From positions 1 through 24,083 of IMG/VR virus record IMGVR_UViG_3300017730_001426: a DNA stretch of 24,083 nucleotides; one strand, given 5' to 3'. Both the position numbers and the translations under genes were made by a program. This DNA comes from a virus. The notes below the pieces were generated by a model that did no database searches, was not told where the DNA came from, and saw only the letters and a program-made list of their open reading frames with translations. This document shows positions 21,178 through 24,083 of this stretch, in pieces (the first letter of the stretch is position 1; each line of letters opens with the position of its first letter).

Positions 21178-21837
21178 TTAATATGGTGCTCCTGCACCTC
21201 TAAAGAATCCTACTATAATATCTCGTTTACCTGATATTAGTGGTCTAGATTCGTGTTCATGTATTGATGTAAATATTGTAAGAGAGCCTTTCTCTCTAAT
21301 TGTAGGAAAAGAGTGTCTAAATGTTTCTCTTTGTTTTAAGAACTCAGGTGGGAAATTACTATCTATAAAGACATCAGGAGTAGTATAACTCTCTACTATC
21401 TCTAAATCACCGCCCTCATACTCATGACTATGGCTCAGTTGAATACTAAGACTTATCTTTCTAGTAGTCATTCCTGTATGGATTTCTTTCAACCCAGGTC
21501 TATAATCTCTATGAGCTCTAAAGTGCATCCCAGGTTCATCATATCGAACCATGTTTATTTCGTGCATCTTTCTTTCGTCGTAGAGATGAAACTTATATGT
21601 GTTATTGTTATATAAGTCTACTGCTTTCTTTAATTTATCATAGAATGGAAACTCTATCCGACTTCTCTTTTTACACTTGCGTATTTTGGAGTTATAACCA
21701 CTCCATCGTGTTGCCGCTAAAGGCCACTTCCTATCCTTGTTTATCTCATAAAGCTGAGTTATTTCTTCATCAGATAAAAAATTAGGAATATGTCCTACTA
21801 TGTCATGTTCTTTATGTACACTAACTTCTAGTTTCAC
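21178..21837 (-). CDS. 2OG-Fe(II) oxygenase, prolyl-4-hydroxylase/PKHX-like
   Basis: 219-aa protein with complete motifs: H109 and D111 in FRAHRDYR, the strand LSIQLSHSHEYEGGDLEI typical of the family, and SIHEHESRPLISGKRDIIVGFF where H195 is the distal metal ligand and R205 binds 2-oxoglutarate. This arrangement is the usual one in P4H/PiuC-like phage hydroxylases. It couples to the upstream 81-aa gene by 4 nt. Substrate unknown; a cell-surface glycan, peptide or virion protein is possible. Confidence 0.85.
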   Translation of the reverse strand: MKLEVSVHKEHDIVGHIPNFLSDEEITQLYEINKDRKWPLAATRWSGYNSKIRKCKKRSRIEFPFYDKLKKAVDLYNNNTYKFHLYDERKMHEINMVRYDEPGMHFRAHRDYRPGLKEIHTGMTTRKISLSIQLSHSHEYEGGDLEIVESYTTPDVFIDSNFPPEFLKQRETFRHSFPTIREKGSLTIFTSIHEHESRPLISGKRDIIVGFFRGAGAPY

Positions 21838-22079
21838 TTATTTTCTAATTGTTCAATTCTTTTTATTAAAGTATCATATCCATCAAATTCTTCGATACCG
21901 CACTTGGGATGAGCCCACTGCTCTAAAACTCCCACTCTATCTTCAAGGTGCTCACACCAATCTTCTTGTTCCTCAAATCTATTCTGTATAGTTGGATTAC
22001 TTTCTAATATATCATTGCCTTGTTGCATGATACGAAAGATTCTCCACTTCTGCAGAAGTTTTCTAAACACTATTAACAT
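21834..22079 (-). CDS. Small protein, 81 aa
   Basis: 81-aa charged protein with a basic N-terminus (MLIVFRKLLQKWRIFRIM) and an acidic, coiled-coil-like rest (RFEEQEDWCEHLEDRVGVLE, TLIKRIEQLE). The frame is open to 22103; ATG 22079 is chosen because it shortens the overlap with the upstream gene and has an AGAAG-like site before it, but ATG 22103 cannot be excluded. No function recognised. Confidence 0.55.
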   Translation of the reverse strand: MLIVFRKLLQKWRIFRIMQQGNDILESNPTIQNRFEEQEDWCEHLEDRVGVLEQWAHPKCGIEEFDGYDTLIKRIEQLENK

Positions 22080-22677
22080 AGTCACATGCTTCTTGCCATG
22101 CAACTTTATTTGTACTTGGTATCGCTAACTCTAGAACACACCTCGGTTTTTTGTTATAATTTCTATCTGCCATCCAATCATCTATTCCGTCTTGTTCTCC
22201 TATGAGTAGTGTCCAGTCAGCATTATATACTGAGTGTTGGTCTGGTATCTTTTTATATCTGCCTTTTGAAACATATCTAGTTTCTCCACGACCTGAATTA
22301 TGAATAAATCTAAGGAACATTTTACCTTTTCCTTTGCTGTTATTCCATCCAGTCCAACCCCAATAAGGTACTTGAGCCATGTATGTGTCCCAATACCATT
22401 GTTGAGTACCAGTCTTACTGCAAATAATATTTCTAAATATATTTCTTAATCTGCCGAAGTCTACTCCACCATCAGGTGATTCTCTACCTACATAATCAAT
22501 ATTATTTGTTAACTCGTGCTTACCATCATTTGCAGCCATAGCTGTGCGTAGTCTTGCTAAAGTTATGTTAGGTTTAGGTGCTTGATTATAACTTGCAGGC
22601 TGTTTGTAGACAGTCCTTGCCATTAAATCCAATCGAGTAATTACTTCTCTGTTTCTAATTTTTAGTGCTTGTATCAT
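22063..22677 (-). CDS. Phage protein of unknown function, 204 aa
   Basis: 204-aa protein with an aromatic-rich middle (WYWDTYMAQVPYWGWTGWNN) and a later WTLLIGEQDGIDDW segment followed by RCVLELAIP. The pattern suggests an alpha/beta enzyme or binding domain, but no family is identified. Met1 (22677) overlaps the o-spanin by 23 nt; Met19 (MARTVYKQ) is an alternative start with GGAT upstream. It sits between spanins and the surface-modification genes. Confidence 0.6.
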   Translation of the reverse strand: MIQALKIRNREVITRLDLMARTVYKQPASYNQAPKPNITLARLRTAMAANDGKHELTNNIDYVGRESPDGGVDFGRLRNIFRNIICSKTGTQQWYWDTYMAQVPYWGWTGWNNSKGKGKMFLRFIHNSGRGETRYVSKGRYKKIPDQHSVYNADWTLLIGEQDGIDDWMADRNYNKKPRCVLELAIPSTNKVAWQEACDYVNSV

Positions 22678-23047
22678 TGTTTAGTGCTTCTGGGTCTGTC
22701 ACTTTTTCATAGTAAACTACGACCTCTTTGAGTTCAGTTATATAACGCTTTAATTCTTGCATATTATATGACATCAACTCATAATCTGGTATGGACATAG
22801 CTACAAATACTACTTGTCCATGTTCTTCTGTTAATCTTTCGTGAAACTCGTCAATGTTTTTATCACTAACTACATACCATAAAGGTAGCTTTAAATCTAT
22901 TTCTCTTGGTAGAACAGGTTGTGTTATTATCCTGTCCATGGGCTTTGCTGTTACTTCTATTTGTTTAGTTGGGATTAGACTGCAACTCGACGCCATCATC
23001 AAGGCTATCAATGGTGCGACTAATTTCTTCGATTGACTCAAATACAT
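22655..23047 (-). CDS. o-spanin, outer-membrane lipoprotein (Rz1-like)
   Basis: 130-aa protein with an N-terminal hydrophobic signal (LVAPLIALMMASSC) and a lipobox-like A-S-S-C, so Cys22 would be lipidated and the mature chain anchored in the outer membrane. The remainder is soluble, ending in helices. The gene starts inside the i-spanin frame, overlapping it by 83 nt in another frame, with AAAGGAAC before the ATG. This matches the overlapped Rz/Rz1 architecture. With the i-spanin it would span the periplasm and fuse the inner and outer membranes at lysis. It is longer than most Rz1 proteins. Confidence 0.75.
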   Translation of the reverse strand: MYLSQSKKLVAPLIALMMASSCSLIPTKQIEVTAKPMDRIITQPVLPREIDLKLPLWYVVSDKNIDEFHERLTEEHGQVVFVAMSIPDYELMSYNMQELKRYITELKEVVVYYEKVTDPEALNNDTSTKN

Positions 23048-23360
23048 GTTTAGTTCCTTTGTTTATCTTTGGTTCTAGCAACCCAGGCTTTGCTGATGCT
23101 AGTTTTGTTAAATTGTGTCTCTTAAAGATGTCTAGGTATCTATTCATCTCTAACTGAGCTTCTTGGGACTTCTTTTGAAGTTCGCCTAGTTGTTGTGTTT
23201 GCAATGCAAAATCGTTCTGCATTGTCTTTATTGCTTCTTCCTGAGTAGCAACTGCTCCTTCAAGTGCCATATTATTTGCTGTTAGCACTTGGTTTTGTTG
23301 GTACAGGTAATAACTACCTAGACCCAACACTAATATAATTCCTATATAAAGTTGGTTCAT
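22965..23360 (-). CDS. i-spanin, inner-membrane (Rz-like)
   Basis: 131-aa protein with one N-terminal transmembrane helix (YIGIILVLGLGSYYLY, about 5-20) followed by a long periplasmic helical coiled coil (about 25-85, Gln/Glu/Lys/Leu heptads). This is the standard Rz topology, N-in/C-out. AAGGAG lies about 5 nt before the ATG, and the stop of the preceding gene overlaps the ATG by one base (TAATG). The o-spanin gene begins within its 3' part. It would act after the endolysin has degraded peptidoglycan. Confidence 0.78.
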   Translation of the reverse strand: MNQLYIGIILVLGLGSYYLYQQNQVLTANNMALEGAVATQEEAIKTMQNDFALQTQQLGELQKKSQEAQLEMNRYLDIFKRHNLTKLASAKPGLLEPKINKGTKHVFESIEEISRTIDSLDDGVELQSNPN

Positions 23361-23605
23361 TATAACTCCTTAATTTTATAATTGAGCCCTTCAGCTCCTC
23401 GTATCTCTACTATATCGCCGTCTTCGGTTTTGAACTGAAGATACTTATCTTGCTTCTTATAAAACTTTGCGACTATAAATGTTTCATCATCTGCGTCACC
23501 ATATACTGAATTATAACTTACTGTAAGTTCGTAGTAAGATAGAAATAGATTCTTAAACCAGAACCACCAATCATTTAACTTCTCTAAAAACTCTTGCTTA
23601 GACAT
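23360..23605 (-). CDS. Small conserved-type phage protein, 81 aa
   Basis: 81-aa protein with an aromatic N-terminal helix (LNDWWFWFKNLFLSYYEL) and a beta-rich, acidic remainder (DADDETFIVAKFYKK, VEIRGAEGLNYKI). The N-terminus could associate with a membrane but is too polar for a clear transmembrane segment. It overlaps the endolysin end by 8 nt and lies within the lysis cluster. Function unknown; a chaperone or regulator of lysis is only a guess from position. Confidence 0.65.
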   Translation of the reverse strand: MSKQEFLEKLNDWWFWFKNLFLSYYELTVSYNSVYGDADDETFIVAKFYKKQDKYLQFKTEDGDIVEIRGAEGLNYKIKEL

Positions 23606-24041
23606 GTTCCCAGATTGCTCCCTGATATAATAACGCTTCTGCTTCTCTTCTTCGCACTAAACCATCTAAAACTTTTCCACCTGCTTTGTTCCACCTTTTG
23701 ATTTGAGCAGGTACTCCAGCATGGTCGCCAGAGTTGATGACTTTCAACATTGTTGAAGCTTTGAGATTTCCATTACCGAGATTGAACACCCAAGACACAA
23801 TTGCATCGAATTGATTCTGAGAAAGTGGAACCGTTACCGCTGTGTTCACGTAAGTTTCGTACTCCTTCATCTCATGGTTAAACATTTCATCTGCTTCTTC
23901 TTGTGTTATTGTATCGCCCATACTTACGCCTTTTATATGTCCGTAGCCGATTGTTGGAACTCCTGCAGCACATTTATATGCTGTAAGTTCGCATCCTTCA
24001 AATTTTTTAATTAAGCTCTTGCCTTCTTCTGATATTGTCAT
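23598..24041 (-). CDS. Endolysin, GH24 (T4-type) lysozyme
   Basis: 147-aa muramidase that cleaves the glycan strands of peptidoglycan. The catalytic triad pattern is E-8-C-5-T: Glu in KFEG, then Cys eight residues on in YKCAAG, then Thr in VPTIGYGH. The middle residue is Cys, a known alternative to the Asp of T4 lysozyme. Family segments NQFDAIVSWVFNLG and RRREAEALL follow. There is no signal peptide, SAR helix or transmembrane segment, so release needs a holin. ATG 24041 has AAGGAAAAC about 6 nt upstream; the in-frame extension to 24083 runs through the terminator hairpin and is rejected. Confidence 0.92.
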   Translation of the reverse strand: MTISEEGKSLIKKFEGCELTAYKCAAGVPTIGYGHIKGVSMGDTITQEEADEMFNHEMKEYETYVNTAVTVPLSQNQFDAIVSWVFNLGNGNLKASTMLKVINSGDHAGVPAQIKRWNKAGGKVLDGLVRRREAEALLYQGAIWEHV

Positions 24042-24061
24042 AGTTTTCCTTTTTAAAAATC

Positions 24062-24081
24062 GGGGGAGAATACACTCCCCC
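24062..24081 (-). terminator. Intrinsic terminator upstream of endolysin
   Basis: A perfect 7-bp GC-rich stem (GGGGGAG/CTCCCCC) with a 6-nt loop, followed on the minus strand by GATTTTT. It should end transcription coming from genes to the right of the window, about 20 nt before the endolysin start. Readthrough or a promoter not visible within the window would then be needed for the lysis genes. Confidence 0.85.
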
Positions 24082-24083
24082 AT

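Noticed and set aside
1-24083. tRNA genes, CRISPR arrays, integrase or insertion sequences
   Set aside because: No cloverleaf-like sequence, regular spaced repeats, recombinase motifs or terminal inverted repeats were seen.

Overview
This window looks like the replication, accessory-metabolism and lysis region of a tailed double-stranded DNA bacteriophage, most likely from a marine or other aquatic Gram-negative host. The evidence is an AT-rich sequence packed with short overlapping genes, all on the minus strand. It encodes a family-A DNA polymerase, zinc-finger/TOPRIM primase, DnaB-type helicase, two-subunit NAD-dependent ligase, GH24 endolysin and i-/o-spanins; spanins imply a host outer membrane. 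The set of 2-oxoglutarate oxygenases, sulfotransferases, carbamoyltransferase and DUF3310 resembles marine phage genomes. No capsid, tail, terminase, integrase, tRNA or CRISPR sequence is visible, and the host genus cannot be read from the sequence.

Layout in the direction of transcription (high to low coordinates). (a) 24081-18775, lysis and surface region: a terminator-like hairpin, endolysin, a conserved small protein, i-spanin overlapped by o-spanin, two unknown proteins, a 2OG-Fe(II) oxygenase, a cupin-like unknown, a GT8-like glycosyltransferase, a JmjC-like oxygenase and a holin candidate. (b) 18771-15101, from promoter P5: a 38-aa Cys-rich protein, several small conserved phage proteins, a DUF6445-like oxygenase, DUF3310, a helix-turn-helix protein, a membrane protein and a short sulfotransferase-like protein. 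(c) 15090-13885, from P4: a SANT/HTH-like DNA-binding protein, a strong terminator, a 71-aa unknown and a PC4-like ssDNA-binding protein. (d) 13868-8325, from P3: ligase subunit A, then a tightly coupled cassette of GNAT, radical SAM/SPASM, QueC-like PP-loop ATPase, a 37-aa protein, GIY-YIG-like nuclease, carbamoyltransferase, SGNH-like hydrolase and a 35-aa protein. (e) 8277-2922, from P2: ligase subunit B, a four-repeat SANT/HTH-like protein, helicase, deoxynucleoside kinase, sulfotransferase, Asp/Asn-hydroxylase-like protein, a 53-aa protein and a ParB-like protein. (f) 2897-1, from P1: primase, a second GIY-YIG-like nuclease and the polymerase, cut by the window edge.

The five promoters form one family: TTGACA (once TTGACT), exactly 17 bp, TATAATATAT, with an A-rich upstream tract. 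At P1, P3 and P5 the start codon lies only 6-10 nt after the -10 box, so primase, ligase A and the 38-aa protein are predicted to be made from leaderless or nearly leaderless mRNAs. P2 and P4 have normal leaders with Shine-Dalgarno sites.

The most unusual block is the cassette between the ligase halves (8325-12898). It combines enzymes able to activate carbamoyl, acyl and adenylyl groups and do radical chemistry, with near-continuous translational coupling. Its substrate (DNA, nucleotide, glycan or small molecule) cannot be determined from sequence. No gene in the window is more than about 180 bases from its neighbour, so there is no long non-coding stretch.
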